A DNA stretch of 64,000 bases from Candidatus Phyllobacterium onerii (GCF_028331445.1 NZ_JAQMHX010000001.1:868001-932000); one strand, 5' to 3'; positions 17,877-27,558 are shown, counted from the first letter of the stretch. The notes: generated from the letters alone by a model not told the origin. Made by a program: numbers and translations.

Positions 17877-18674
17877 TTGGATATTTGCACCTTCTGGTTC
17901 GGTCCCTCGCTTCGTTTTGTTGACCGAATATGTCTGGCATCAATGCTCCTGGCAGGGCATCGCGTAAAACTTTTTTCATATGGCGAGATTGATAATGTAC
18001 CGGCTGGCGTCGAAATTCACGATGCCGAGCAAATCCTTCCCCATCACACCTTCGCACGAATCAACCGTAATTTTCCAGCTATCACACCCGGTGTTTCGAT
18101 TCTCCAGTTCAGCGATCTGTTCCGGGTTATGTTGATGAAGTATGACCAGGGAGCCTGGCTTGATACGGATGTTTACCTGCTGAAGCCGTTTCTTCCATCG
18201 CCGGACAAGCCATATCTCGCGCATGATACCCTGACGAGGCTTGGTGTTTCCGCGCTATATCTGCCAACAGGTAATCCTATCATCGGCGATTTTGTCGCCT
18301 ATATCCAGGGAACCGAAGTTCTCCCCGATTGGCTCGGCTTTCACCGGCGTGTAATCAAGCCAGCCCTGGCTCGATGGAATGGCAAACAAGTTACGACGGC
18401 GATGATCGGCCATACTGTCTTTGGCAATGACGGCATCTCGCGTCTGGCGCGCCGGCACGGTTTTTTCACAGATGCTGCACCGAAACAAAGTTTCTACTAT
18501 TGGACCGGCCGAGATGCACTTCGCATATTCGACCCGAAATACGGCCTGGAACCGACACGTCACAAAGACTTCATCGGGTTCCATATCCACAAGAAAAAGC
18601 CGACAGATCTGCCGGCCGAGCCCGGAAGTTTCTATCATTGGGCGATTGGAAGGGTGCAGCACCTGCTGGTTTGA
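17877..18674 (+). CDS. Glycosyltransferase with DXD motif (GT32-like)
   Basis: 265 residues. The N-terminus ICTFWFGPSLRFVDRICLASMLLAGHRV and the DTD triad at 96-98 in GAWLDTDVYLLKPF match bacterial galactosyl/mannosyl-transferase-like proteins (Gly_transf_sug type), which use a metal ion bound to DXD to transfer a sugar from a nucleotide donor. The start is a TTG: an in-frame stop lies two codons before it and there is no ATG for more than 20 codons, while the family alignment needs the early residues. It probably acts on surface polysaccharide; there are no other glycan genes nearby. Confidence 0.8.
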   Translation: MDICTFWFGPSLRFVDRICLASMLLAGHRVKLFSYGEIDNVPAGVEIHDAEQILPHHTFARINRNFPAITPGVSILQFSDLFRVMLMKYDQGAWLDTDVYLLKPFLPSPDKPYLAHDTLTRLGVSALYLPTGNPIIGDFVAYIQGTEVLPDWLGFHRRVIKPALARWNGKQVTTAMIGHTVFGNDGISRLARRHGFFTDAAPKQSFYYWTGRDALRIFDPKYGLEPTRHKDFIGFHIHKKKPTDLPAEPGSFYHWAIGRVQHLLV

Positions 18675-18684
18675 ACAAAGAGCG

Positions 18685-19332
18685 CTACTCCGGCCGCATG
18701 TGGAAATAAGGCTGTGCTTCCTCCACTGCTCTCGCAAAGGATGGCCGGTTCGTCAGTTTGTCCAGATAACGCGATACGTTCGGATGTTCGGCACCGAGCG
18801 GGACAGTCAGGTTGGCATAGAAAAGTGCCGGTGAAGCCGCGCAGTCCGCCATTGTATAGTGATCGCCTGTCGCCCAAACGGTGTTCGCAAGTTCCTTTTC
18901 CAGGATGCCATAGGCAACCGCGAGTTTCTTTTTGCACTCGTTGACTCCGAACGCGTCGTTCTGGCCCTCCGGCCGGAAATTATCAGTCACGATCTTCTGC
19001 ATCGGCACCTGGACATGCAGGTCGAAAAACCTGTCGAGCTGCCGTGCCCTGAATGCCAACTCGATATCGGCTGGCAGCATCTGCGTCTTGCCCGGATAAT
19101 GCTGGTCAAGATATTCGATGATCAGGCTGGATTCAGGGATCGTCTTGCCGCGCGCTTCGTCCCGGAGCACTGGAAATTGCCGGATCGGCCAGATCTCGGT
19201 AAAGCTCGCGCTTGCCACCGGGTCCATGAAATCGACAACTTCCTTCTTGAAGGGCAGGTCTTTCTCATAAAGCGCGGTCAGCACCTTCATGCAGAAAGAC
19301 GATAGCGGGTGATAATACAGCCTCAGCGACAT
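18685..19332 (-). CDS. Glutathione S-transferase
   Basis: 215 residues. The N-terminal thioredoxin-like domain begins RLYYHPLSSFCMKVLTALYEK, with S11/S12 and C14 in the active-site region, then IRQFPVLRDE (cis-proline) and PESSLIIEYLDQHYP (glutathione gamma-glutamyl contact). The helical domain has ATGDHYTMADCAASPALFYA, the usual N-capping box. GGAGGAAAG stands just before the ATG. It converges with the glycosyltransferase gene, with about 10 bases between stops. Confidence 0.9.
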   Translation of the reverse strand: MSLRLYYHPLSSFCMKVLTALYEKDLPFKKEVVDFMDPVASASFTEIWPIRQFPVLRDEARGKTIPESSLIIEYLDQHYPGKTQMLPADIELAFRARQLDRFFDLHVQVPMQKIVTDNFRPEGQNDAFGVNECKKKLAVAYGILEKELANTVWATGDHYTMADCAASPALFYANLTVPLGAEHPNVSRYLDKLTNRPSFARAVEEAQPYFHMRPE

Positions 19333-19456
19333 TTCTTTCCTCCGATTACAATACTAAAGTGACCGCTTAACTATCAGGCAGCGGCGCGCGCGTCAAGCTT
19401 GTCACCAAGACAAAAAGCAGCATTGTGACTGCCGGAATTTGCGCTAAGGATATCGC

Positions 19457-21568
19457 ATGAACAAACCTGTCCTGCTTCGCACGGGCCATTCCGCCTGTCC
19501 CCATGATTGCCCTTCGACCTGCGCCCTTGACATCGAGGTGCTCGATACGGGCCATATCGGCCGTGTGCGCGGTGCCAAAGAGAACAGCTACACGGCTGGC
19601 GTCATCTGCGCCAAGGTTGCCCGCTATGCCGAGCGTATTCATCATCCTGAAAGGCTGCTGAAGCCCGTCATCCGTGCCGGTGCCAAGGGCGAGGGCGTCT
19701 GGAAGGAAGCGAGCTGGGACGCGGCGCTCGACCTGATCGCTGAACGATTTCTGAAAGCCGAAGCCGAGTATGGCTCCGAGAGCGTCTGGCCCTATTACTA
19801 TGCCGGCACGATGGGTCTTGTGCAGCGCGATTCCATTCATCGGCTGCGCCACGCCAAGAAATATTCCAACCAGTTCGATAGTATCTGCACCAACCTGGCC
19901 TGGACCGGCTTTTTCGCCGGCACCGGCAAGCTCGGCGGTGTCGATCCGCGCGAAATGGCAAAGTCAGATTGTGTCGTGATCTGGGGCACCAATGCTGCGG
20001 CGACGCAGGTCAATGTCATGACCCATGCCGTCCGTGCTCGCAAGGATCGCGGCGCAAAGATCGTCGCCATCGACATCTATGAGACCGCCACCGTCCGGCA
20101 GGCGGATTTGGGGCTTGTCCTCAAACCCGGCACCGATGGGGCTTTCGCTTGCGCCGTCATGCATGTGCTGTTTCGCGATGGGCTTGCCGATTGGGACTAT
20201 CTCAACGCCTATACCGACGATCCGAAGGGCCTCGAACAACACTTGAAGGACCGCACGCCGGAATGGGCCGCCGCGATCACCGGTCTCACCATCGCCGAGA
20301 TCGAAGAGTTCGCCCGGCTCGTCGGCACCACCAAGAAGACATTTTTCCGTCTCGGCTATGGCTTTGCCCGCCAGCGCAACGGTGCGGTCAACATGCACGC
20401 GGCGCTGTCAATTCCGGCCGTAACCGGAGCCTGGAAATATGAGGGCGGCGGCGGCTTCCATTCGAATTCAGGTATTTTCCGCATGGACAAGCGGGAGATC
20501 GAAGGCCGTGCGTTTGCCGACCCGTCTGTCCGGCATATAGACCAGTGCAAAATCGGTCCGGCGCTCACCGGCGATTCGGCCGCGCTCTATGGCGGCCCGC
20601 CAGTCATGGCGATGCTGGTGCAGAACACAAATCCTGCCAATGTCGCGCCCGAACAGCGTCTGGTGAGGCAGGGTATGTTGCGGGAGGATCTGTTCATGGC
20701 CGTGCACGAGCAGTTCATGACCGACACGGCCAAACTCGCCGACGTCGTTCTCCCGGCCACCATGTTCATGGAGCATGACGACATCTATCGCGGCGGCGGC
20801 CAGCAGCACATCGTGCTCGGTCCGAAGCTGATCGATGGTCCAGGTGAAACACGCCCGAACCTCTTTGTCATCAATGAACTGGCGAAACGCCTCGGTGTTG
20901 GTGATTTCCCCGGCTTCGATCTCGACGCAAAAACACTCATCGACAACATGATGGCAGCAAGCAATCTGCCCGGCTTCGACGTCCTCAAGGAAACCCGCTG
21001 GCTCGACATCCAGCCGGATTTCGAAACGGCGCACTATGAAAAAGGGTTCAGCTGGCCGGACGGCAAGTTCCGTTTCAAGCCGGACTGGACCAACGGCCCG
21101 TCGCCCAACCGGCCGCCGCAATCGATGGGCCTGCAAGGCCCGTTCGAAACGTTGCCGCAATGGCCGGACTACTGGCAGGCAATCGAAATCGCCGATGAGA
21201 AGCACCCCTTCCGCTTGGCGACGTCTCCGGCGCATAATTTCCTGAACTCGACTTTCTCGGAAACACCGACGTCGGTGGTCAAGGAAAGGCGGCCGGAGCT
21301 GCTTATCCATCCGGAAGATGCGGCCGAACTCGGTATCGAAGACGGCGCGCGTGTGGAGATAGGTAATGATCGCGGCGAAGTCGTTGTGCATGCGCGCATT
21401 CAGGCCGTAACCAAGCGCGGCGTGGTAATCTCTGAAGGCATCTTTGCCAATTCGGCTTTCGAGCGAGGCGAGGGCATCAATGTCCTGACCGGCGCCGATG
21501 CTCCAGCACCCAATGGTGGCGCTGCCTTCCATGATAACAAGGTCTGGGTGCGGTTGGCAGTGAACTAG
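19457..21568 (+). CDS. Molybdopterin-dependent oxidoreductase (formate dehydrogenase/DMSO reductase superfamily)
   Basis: 703 residues. Residues 14-51 carry C-x3-C-x3-C-x28-C (CPHDCPSTC, then GVICAKV), the ligands of an N-terminal [4Fe-4S] cluster. The middle region has the three molybdopterin-binding domains (LVQNTNPANVAPEQ; MEHDDIYRGGGQQH), and the last 120 residues are the dinucleotide-binding barrel (FRLATSPAHNFLNSTF). There is no twin-arginine signal, so the enzyme is cytoplasmic. No electron-transfer subunit is adjacent, and the physiological substrate is not evident. It meets purN tail to tail with a 4-base overlap. Confidence 0.9.
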   Translation: MNKPVLLRTGHSACPHDCPSTCALDIEVLDTGHIGRVRGAKENSYTAGVICAKVARYAERIHHPERLLKPVIRAGAKGEGVWKEASWDAALDLIAERFLKAEAEYGSESVWPYYYAGTMGLVQRDSIHRLRHAKKYSNQFDSICTNLAWTGFFAGTGKLGGVDPREMAKSDCVVIWGTNAAATQVNVMTHAVRARKDRGAKIVAIDIYETATVRQADLGLVLKPGTDGAFACAVMHVLFRDGLADWDYLNAYTDDPKGLEQHLKDRTPEWAAAITGLTIAEIEEFARLVGTTKKTFFRLGYGFARQRNGAVNMHAALSIPAVTGAWKYEGGGGFHSNSGIFRMDKREIEGRAFADPSVRHIDQCKIGPALTGDSAALYGGPPVMAMLVQNTNPANVAPEQRLVRQGMLREDLFMAVHEQFMTDTAKLADVVLPATMFMEHDDIYRGGGQQHIVLGPKLIDGPGETRPNLFVINELAKRLGVGDFPGFDLDAKTLIDNMMAASNLPGFDVLKETRWLDIQPDFETAHYEKGFSWPDGKFRFKPDWTNGPSPNRPPQSMGLQGPFETLPQWPDYWQAIEIADEKHPFRLATSPAHNFLNSTFSETPTSVVKERRPELLIHPEDAAELGIEDGARVEIGNDRGEVVVHARIQAVTKRGVVISEGIFANSAFERGEGINVLTGADAPAPNGGAAFHDNKVWVRLAVN

Positions 21569-22182
21569 TCGGTAAAAACCGTCCGCCCGTCCTTCATCAC
21601 GGCTTTGCCGCTTGCAACCAGCGCGAGCGCGCGCACATAGGTCGCATGCTCGACCGAAAGCACACGTTCAGCGAGCGTGTCGGTCGTATCGCCGCTTTCC
21701 ACCGGCACGACGGTCTGGGCGATGATCGGTCCGTCGTCCATGCCAGCCGTCACGAAATGCACAGTGCAGCCATGCACGCGCATCCCGGCTTCGAGCACCT
21801 GCTCATGCGTATGTAGGCCTTTGAACAGCGGCAGCAGGGAAGGGTGGATATTGAGCATCTTTCCTTCCCACTCACTTACAAACTCCGGCGAGATAATTCT
21901 CATGTAACCCGCGAGGCAGACGATATCGGCCTTTGCTGTCTGCAGGGCTTCGGAAATAGCCTTTTCATGCTCGCGCTTCGAGGGAAAATCGCGATGGGGA
22001 ACGGCAAAAGCCGGAATGCCTTGCGCCCGTGCTGTTTCCAGCCCGCCGGCATCTGTCTTGTTGGCGATAACTGCAACGATTTCCGCCGGATAGTCTGCGT
22101 TCTTTGCAGCTTCGATGAGCGCACTCATATTGGAGCCGCGCCCGGATATCAGGATGGCGACGCGTTTCCTCGGTGTGCTCAC
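21565..22182 (-). CDS. purN: Phosphoribosylglycinamide formyltransferase (10-formyl-THF dependent)
   Basis: 205 residues; third step of purine synthesis. The N-terminus [16 protein letters not shown] and the active-site run [33 protein letters not shown] and [17 protein letters not shown] are all present, including the catalytic Asn-His-Asp set. The start is a GTG whose first four bases overlap the purM stop (GTGA), which shows tight coupling; longer forms of the frame run inside purM. Confidence 0.96.
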   Translation of the reverse strand: MSTPRKRVAILISGRGSNMSALIEAAKNADYPAEIVAVIANKTDAGGLETARAQGIPAFAVPHRDFPSKREHEKAISEALQTAKADIVCLAGYMRIISPEFVSEWEGKMLNIHPSLLPLFKGLHTHEQVLEAGMRVHGCTVHFVTAGMDDGPIIAQTVVPVESGDTTDTLAERVLSVEHATYVRALALVASGKAVMKDGRTVFTD

Positions 22183-23264
22183 AGCGCCAGCGTGCCTTGA
22201 TAGACGACCCCGGCATCGGTGCGTGCAACCATCGTGCCGAGACGCACAGCGTCTTCGCCTTGCGTTTTCAGTGCTTCGCGGACCGCATCGACATTGTCGG
22301 GCGCGACCACGGCAATCATGCCGATACCGCAATTGAACGTCCGCAGCATTTCATCGCGCTCGACGCCGCCGGTCTTTGCCAGCCACGAAAACACGGGCGG
22401 AACCTTGATGGCCGACAGGTCGATGCTCGCAGTCAGGCTCTTCGGCAACACGCGAGGAATATTGTCCGGGAACCCGCCACCGGTAATATGTGCCAGCGCC
22501 TTGATCGCATTGGTTTCGCGAATGGCGGCAAGCAGCGGCTTCACATAGATCCGCGTCGGCGTCAGCATCGCCTGTCCCAGCGTCGAACCGGCCTTGAAAG
22601 GCGCGTCGGCATCCCAGCCAAGGCCCGAAAGCTCGACGATGCGCCGTACCAGCGAAAATCCGTTGGAGTGAACACCGGAAGAGGCGAGGCCAAGAATGAC
22701 ATCGCCCTCGGCAATGTCACCGGACGGCAGCAACTGATTGCGCTCGGCTGCGCCCACGGCAAAGCCGGCAAGGTCATAATCGCCGTCGCGGTACATGCCG
22801 GGCATTTCCGCTGTTTCACCACCGATCAGCGCACAACCAGCCTGCAGGCAGCCTTCGGCAATCCCGCTCACGATCGCCGCGCCCTGATCGGGGTCGAGCT
22901 TGCCGGTGGCGAAATAGTCGAGGAAGAACAGCGGCTCGGCGCCCTGCACGACGAGATCATTGACGCACATGGCGACGAGATCGATGCCGACGGTGTCATG
23001 TACGCCCGCATCGATGGCGATCTTCAGTTTGGTGCCGACACCATCATTGGCTGCGACCAGCACGGGATCGGTGAAACCTGCGGCCTTCAGGTCGAAAAGT
23101 CCGCCAAAACCACCGATTTCGCCATCGGCACCCGGCCGGCGCGTCGAACGCACGATCGGCTTTATCTTTTCAACAAGCAGATTGCCGGCATCGATATCAA
23201 CGCCCGCCTGCGCGTAGGTAAGGCCATTTTTGCCACCTTTGGCGGGCTCGTTCTTGGTATTCAT
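22179..23264 (-). CDS. purM: Phosphoribosylformylglycinamidine cyclo-ligase
   Basis: 361 residues; closes the imidazole ring to make aminoimidazole ribonucleotide. The motif [12 protein letters not shown] opens the protein, followed by [40 protein letters not shown] and [13 protein letters not shown], all characteristic of PurM. It is the first gene of the purM-purN pair. It is divergent from the CDP-alcohol phosphatidyltransferase gene, with about 180 bases between. Confidence 0.97.
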   Translation of the reverse strand: MNTKNEPAKGGKNGLTYAQAGVDIDAGNLLVEKIKPIVRSTRRPGADGEIGGFGGLFDLKAAGFTDPVLVAANDGVGTKLKIAIDAGVHDTVGIDLVAMCVNDLVVQGAEPLFFLDYFATGKLDPDQGAAIVSGIAEGCLQAGCALIGGETAEMPGMYRDGDYDLAGFAVGAAERNQLLPSGDIAEGDVILGLASSGVHSNGFSLVRRIVELSGLGWDADAPFKAGSTLGQAMLTPTRIYVKPLLAAIRETNAIKALAHITGGGFPDNIPRVLPKSLTASIDLSAIKVPPVFSWLAKTGGVERDEMLRTFNCGIGMIAVVAPDNVDAVREALKTQGEDAVRLGTMVARTDAGVVYQGTLAL

Positions 23265-23442
23265 GATCTGCTCCGGATTGTTGCCCGCGAAATGGCACGA
23301 CTCTGGCGCTGCTGCAAGGTCTGAGTAACCCTCGCGTCAAGAAAAGGCCGTTTATGGACGGTTTGGTCGCCGTTTGGGGTTGAGGAACGCATTTACTCTC
23401 GCCATTTACCATTAAGATGCATGCCTGAGGAATCCGGACCAA

Positions 23443-23997
23443 GTGACAATTCCCAACTACATCACGATTTTCCGCTTCATTCTCGTTCCGTTCATCGTGA
23501 TGGCCTTGCTGTCGGGATATGTCGGAGCCGCGCTGATAGGCTTCGTTATCGCCGGCGTCTCCGACGGCATCGATGGTTTCATTGCGCGGCGCTACAATCA
23601 AGGGTCAGAGCTCGGCGCCTATCTCGATCCCATCGCCGACAAACTCCTCCTCGTTTCGTTGTTCGTGGTGCTCGGTTTTGTGAAGGAGTTGCCAGTCTGG
23701 CTGGTCGTCATCGTCGTTTCACGCGATATCTTCATAATTGGCGCAGTGCTCCTCGGTGCGGTCATCGGCAAACCGTTGGAAATGCATCCGCTGCTGGTGT
23801 CCAAGGCGAATACGGCGTTTCAGATTGTCCTTGTCGCGGTCACACTGGCGGATATTGCATTTGATTTTTCACTCACCGGCAGTCGCATGGTATTAGTATG
23901 GATAGTTGCCCTCTTGACCGCAGCTTCCGCGACTGCCTATCTCATGACGTGGACGAAACACATGGCGGGATATGAGCAAGAGCATAAGCAAGACTAA
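23443..23997 (+). CDS. CDP-alcohol phosphatidyltransferase family protein
   Basis: 184 residues, inner membrane. The superfamily motif is complete: SDGIDGFIARRYNQGSELG, then AYLDPIADK. The N-terminus TIPNYITIFRFILVPF follows a GTG start with GAGGAAT upstream. Such enzymes join a CDP-linked lipid to an alcohol; relatives in Rhizobiales may make phosphatidylglycerol phosphate or cardiolipin. Because a typical pgsA is encoded at 9.2 kb, this is a paralogue with a possibly different acceptor. It overlaps the following AI-2E transporter gene by 26 bases. Confidence 0.88.
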   Translation: MTIPNYITIFRFILVPFIVMALLSGYVGAALIGFVIAGVSDGIDGFIARRYNQGSELGAYLDPIADKLLLVSLFVVLGFVKELPVWLVVIVVSRDIFIIGAVLLGAVIGKPLEMHPLLVSKANTAFQIVLVAVTLADIAFDFSLTGSRMVLVWIVALLTAASATAYLMTWTKHMAGYEQEHKQD

Positions 23998-25159
23998 AAC
24001 GGATCCTGTTCCGGTCGAAATACCGGACAAGGACATTCATGTCGATGTCCAGGTCACCACGCTTGGCGCAAGCGTGCGTCGCCAAGCCGTATTCTGGACG
24101 GGCGCGATGCTTTTCCTGGCGTTTTTCCTTTACCTGTTCTCATCGATCCTCCTGCCTTTTGTCGCGGGACTAGTACTCGCGTATTTTCTTGATCCAGTCG
24201 CCGACCATCTGCAACGCCTCGGCTTGTCGCGTCTGCTGGCGACGATTGTCATCCTTGTCCTGTTTGTAGTCACCTTTGCGCTGCTGCTCATCATCCTGGT
24301 GCCTGTTCTCGCCTCGCAGATGAGTGATTTTATCGTGCGTTTGCCGAGTTATGTATCGCGCCTGCAGGAACTGATCGCCAATCGCGACTCGCAATGGTTG
24401 AAGGATTTCATAGGTGTCGATGCGTCGGTCATTCGCAGCAGCCTGGATTCGCTTCTCCAGCAGGGCGCTGGCTTCCTCACCACCTTGCTGCAGTCGATCT
24501 GGAGTTCCGGCAAAACCTTGATCGATGTCGTGGCACTATTCGTCGTCACGCCTGTCGTGGCATTTTACATGCTCCTCGACTGGGACCGCATGGTTACCGA
24601 GATCGACAAGCTCGTTCCTCGTGAACACGTCCATACTGTTCGCGTCATAGCGCGCGATATGAACAAAGCCATCGCCGGTTTCGTTCGCGGGCAGGGCACG
24701 GTGTGTCTCCTTCTCGGTATCATATATGCGGTCGGCCTCACGGTAACCGGGCTGAATTTCGGTCTGCTGATCGGTCTCTTTGCCGGTCTGATCAGCTTCA
24801 TTCCCTATGTCGGCTCGCTGGTCGGTCTGCTTCTCGCACTTGGCGTAGCGCTGGTGCAGTTCTGGCCCGATTACATCAATGTCCTCTATGTCGCCATTGC
24901 GTTTGGCATAGGACAGTTCATCGAGGGCAATATTCTTCAGCCGAAGCTCGTCGGCTCGTCCGTGGGCCTCCATCCTGTCTGGCTGATGTTTGCGCTGTTT
25001 GCCTTCGGTTCGTTGCTTGGTTTCACCGGCATGCTCATCGCCGTGCCGACCGCCGCCGCCGTCGGCGTTCTCGTGCGCTTCGTCATCCATCGCTATCAGC
25101 AATCCCCGCTCTACACAGGCGACTATCGCAAAAACGATAAGACCAAAGAAATCAGATGA
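23972..25159 (+). CDS. AI-2E family transporter / PerM-like permease
   Basis: 395 residues with about eight membrane helices. Family landmarks: LPFVAGLVLAYFLDPVADHLQRLGLSR near residues 55-80, then VVTPVVAFYMLLDWDRM in the middle, and FAGLISFIPYVGSLVG plus LQPKLVGSSVGLHPVWLMFAL at the end. The family includes TqsA (autoinducer-2 export) and ion antiporters; function here is unknown. It overlaps the upstream gene and is followed 34 bases later by hdaA, an order I remember from other alphaproteobacteria. Confidence 0.9.
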   Translation: MSKSISKTKTDPVPVEIPDKDIHVDVQVTTLGASVRRQAVFWTGAMLFLAFFLYLFSSILLPFVAGLVLAYFLDPVADHLQRLGLSRLLATIVILVLFVVTFALLLIILVPVLASQMSDFIVRLPSYVSRLQELIANRDSQWLKDFIGVDASVIRSSLDSLLQQGAGFLTTLLQSIWSSGKTLIDVVALFVVTPVVAFYMLLDWDRMVTEIDKLVPREHVHTVRVIARDMNKAIAGFVRGQGTVCLLLGIIYAVGLTVTGLNFGLLIGLFAGLISFIPYVGSLVGLLLALGVALVQFWPDYINVLYVAIAFGIGQFIEGNILQPKLVGSSVGLHPVWLMFALFAFGSLLGFTGMLIAVPTAAAVGVLVRFVIHRYQQSPLYTGDYRKNDKTKEIR

Positions 25160-25193
25160 CAGTGCAGCGTTGCTGGCTGTATTTCATCGCTCC

Positions 25194-25886
25194 ATGACCG
25201 ATGTAAGTACACCGCGCCAGCTGCCGCTCGATCTTGGCCACGAACCCGGCTATTCCCGTGACGATCTGATCGTGTCCGCATCCAACATGGCTGCTGTGGA
25301 TATCGTCGATCGCTGGCCGGGCTGGATATCGCCCATCGTCGTGTTGGCCGGTCCGACAGGCTCGGGCAAAACCCATCTTGCCGCCGTTTGGAAAGCGGAA
25401 TCCGATGCCATCATTCTCGATGCGCAGAGCATCGGTACCGCATCGGGTGAGAAGGGCCCATTCCTGATCGACGACATCGGCGCAGGCCCCATCGACGAAT
25501 CCGGCCTTTTCCACCTGATCAACACTGTGCGCCAGAGCGGCTCCAGTCTGCTGATGACCTCGCGCAAATGGCCTGCCAACTGGCCTGTGACCTTGCCGGA
25601 TCTCGCCTCGCGCCTGAAAGCGGCAACGACCGTAGAAATCGACGAGCCGGACGACATGCTGCTGTCGGGCGTTCTCTACAAGCTCTTCGCGGATCGGCAG
25701 GTTGCTGTTGATCCCAATGTCATCAACTTCCTCGTCAGCCATATCGAGCGTTCGCTCTCTACCGCCAATCGCATTGTCGAACGGCTGGACCGCGCTGCGC
25801 TCGAAAAGAAATCGAGGATCACCCGTGCTCTTGCGGCCAGCGTCGTCACCGCGAGCGATGAGGGGCAGGCGGCGTTTGAGCTCTAG
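25194..25886 (+). CDS. hdaA: HdaA, DnaA-related regulatory inactivator of DnaA
   Basis: 230 residues. The short N-terminus has QLPLDLGH, the type of peptide that binds the DNA polymerase sliding clamp. A single AAA+ domain follows: Walker A GPTGSGKTH, Walker B FLIDDIG, sensor LMTSRKWPANW and the arginine-bearing LASRLKAATTVE. The C-terminal DNA-binding domain of DnaA is absent, as expected. With the clamp, HdaA promotes ATP hydrolysis by DnaA and prevents re-initiation. I start at the ATG giving MTDVSTPRQLPL; longer forms overlap the permease gene. Confidence 0.9.
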   Translation: MTDVSTPRQLPLDLGHEPGYSRDDLIVSASNMAAVDIVDRWPGWISPIVVLAGPTGSGKTHLAAVWKAESDAIILDAQSIGTASGEKGPFLIDDIGAGPIDESGLFHLINTVRQSGSSLLMTSRKWPANWPVTLPDLASRLKAATTVEIDEPDDMLLSGVLYKLFADRQVAVDPNVINFLVSHIERSLSTANRIVERLDRAALEKKSRITRALAASVVTASDEGQAAFEL

Positions 25887-25996
25887 AGCAAGTCCAGCAA
25901 AAGTGGGAACCGGTTTTGCGTCCGGAATTGCGTAAAAACAAAGAGTTGGAGCAATTCCGTGATTCGAGAAAAACGGAATTTCTCCAGAGCGCTTTA
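25887..25996. repeat. Dispersed repeat, family B, copy 1
   Basis: Starts right after the hdaA stop. First half: AGCAAGTCCAGCAAAAGTGG, then CGGTTTTGCGT and GGAATTGCGT; second half: an imperfect hairpin, GGAGCAATTCCGTG with CGGAATTTCTCC. This is the intergenic element common in rhizobial genomes. Related copies lie at 42436-42540 and 48575-48625. Confidence 0.75.
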
Positions 25997-26380
25997 TCAA
26001 CTCTCCTGTTCAGGCAGCAGCGGCGCACCCGGGCGATAGAGCAGTATCGGCCGGATTTCATAAACGGCAGTCGGATTGGCACGGCGCAGGTCGCGAGCGG
26101 CTGCGACGGCGTCCTCAAGCGTCGGGCAATCCACAATGTAGAAGCCGAGCAACTGCTCTTTGGTCTCGGCAAAGGGGCCGTCGGTGATCACGCCGGCGTC
26201 CTTGCCACGTAGGGTCACGGCGCGCTGCGTTGGACCAAGCCGTGCCGCCGGGCCCAAAAGCTTTTCGCGGACGAGGCGCTGATTGACCTCGAGCAGTTCG
26301 GCCATCAGCGCCGCGTCCTCCTCTTTGGTCCATGATTCGACCACTTCCTCCTCGTGATAGGCCAAGATGGCATAGAACAC
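25997..26380 (-). CDS. YciI-like (DGPF domain) protein
   Basis: 127 residues. The family signature DGPFAETKEQLLGFYIVD is present with the preceding LGPTQRAVTLR strand, and the histidine of LAYHEEE near the start is typical of the YCII-related ferredoxin-like fold. These proteins are small dimers, sometimes fused to sigma factors; the activity is unknown. The start is a GTG with GGGAGGG about 8 bases upstream. It converges on hdaA, separated by a family B repeat. Confidence 0.88.
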   Translation of the reverse strand: MFYAILAYHEEEVVESWTKEEDAALMAELLEVNQRLVREKLLGPAARLGPTQRAVTLRGKDAGVITDGPFAETKEQLLGFYIVDCPTLEDAVAAARDLRRANPTAVYEIRPILLYRPGAPLLPEQES

Positions 26381-26430
26381 GTTTTATCCCTCCCTTTGTA
26401 TCGGTAAAACTTCACTAATCGGGCCTCAGA

Positions 26431-26566
26431 GTCCTTTTGGAAAGTCGCTGCGGCGAGACATATGGCGCGATTTTCGAGAACCGGAGCGCAGGGTACTTAA
26501 AGTACGTGAGCACCGGAAGCACAGAAAAACGAGTCAGATGGCCGCTGCAGTAGAGTTTCAAAACGG
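26431..26566. repeat. Dispersed hairpin repeat, family A, copy 1
   Basis: About 135 bases. The core is GAGAACCGGAGCGCAGGGTAC, a short spacer, then GTACGTGAGCACCGGAAG: an imperfect inverted repeat. The flanks GCTGCGGCG and GCCGCTGCAG also pair, so the whole unit can fold into one long hairpin. Closely similar copies, all in the same orientation, are at about 46335, 54838 and 58858. Confidence 0.85.
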
Positions 26567-26568
26567 GC

Positions 26569-27330
26569 TCAGCCTTCGCCCTCGTTTTCGATATTCAGTA
26601 TGGCCCCGCACGCTTTGCAATGCACTGCATCGGGATCGTGCCGGCTAAGGCCGCAAGTCGGACATAGGTAGCGAACTTTGTTTGGCCGGAAGAGCACTTG
26701 GGCAAGCCGCAAGAAAAGCGTCACACCAAAAATCATGATCGACACTGATATCAATCGGCCGCTCGTACCCTCGAGCGTGATGTCTCCAAAACCCGTTGTC
26801 GTAAGGGCAGTGACAGTAAAATACAACGCGTCGGCATAGTTGGCGATCTCCGCATTGGTCCGGTGCTGCGTCTCGTAGACAACACCCGTCATGATGAAGA
26901 GGAACACCAAAAGATTGAGAACGGCGATCAGCGCATCCTCGTATTCGCGAATAAATGGGAAGTCGACGCGCAATCGGGCGAGAACCTGATAGGTGTGAAG
27001 TAATCGGAGGGTCCGAAGAATTCTTAGAAATCCGAAACCTTCACCGGAAAGCGGGGCAAGAAAGGAGAAAACGGCGGCAAAATCCGCAAGCGTGGAGGGC
27101 CGGAAGATAGACCGCATCGTCATCTCGCCAATCGAAAAGCGGGCCATCAGGTCAAGCAGAATAATCAGACCAATACCCGTATCCGCCCATTCGACGACTT
27201 GGGTCCGCGGAAGAAAGGATGTGCCGATGACGAACAGGACGGTGGCAATATCGAAAGCCAACAACGCATACCGGAACCGGTGCGCCCTGTTGGTGTTTCC
27301 CTCATACAGCTCCGATATCAACCTGCTCAC
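26569..27330 (-). CDS. Voltage-gated-type potassium channel with C-terminal zinc ribbon
   Basis: 253 residues in the GTG-start form (AGGA upstream); a TTG 19 codons earlier is possible. Six membrane segments are expected. Residues 101-122 contain an arginine-rich S4-like helix (LRILRTLRLLHTYQVLARL). The pore loop has TTGFGD at 178-183, a variant of the TVGYGD potassium filter. The C-terminus adds CPTC at 223-226 and CKAC at 238-241, a zinc-ribbon that ordinary channels lack. Ion selectivity is inferred. It is divergent from an HdeD-like gene. Confidence 0.85.
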   Translation of the reverse strand: MSRLISELYEGNTNRAHRFRYALLAFDIATVLFVIGTSFLPRTQVVEWADTGIGLIILLDLMARFSIGEMTMRSIFRPSTLADFAAVFSFLAPLSGEGFGFLRILRTLRLLHTYQVLARLRVDFPFIREYEDALIAVLNLLVFLFIMTGVVYETQHRTNAEIANYADALYFTVTALTTTGFGDITLEGTSGRLISVSIMIFGVTLFLRLAQVLFRPNKVRYLCPTCGLSRHDPDAVHCKACGAILNIENEGEG

Positions 27331-27558
27331 GGCAATCCTGTCATCGCGTTCAACCTGGTAAAACCATAAGGCAGAATTCGTTTGCAAATACCATCAAACG
27401 AAAATTTTGCGAACAGAAGAGATGGACATTGGTTCGAGGGCCCATCAGCCGTCAGGGGTGTTACCGTTACGTACTTGTTCATAGTGAACGCAGAATTCAG
27501 GATCGCTGGATACAGCTGTTTCGGCAGTAGGTGGGGCACTGGGGAAGTGGAGCAGATC

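Noticed and set aside
20468-21532. Long leftward frame (354 codons) opposite the molybdopterin oxidoreductase
   Set aside because: It mirrors a well-supported gene; GC-rich codons leave the opposite strand open. Arginine- and histidine-rich product without domains.
22173-23324. Long rightward frame (383 codons) opposite purM
   Set aside because: A shadow of purM with no ribosome site or domain.
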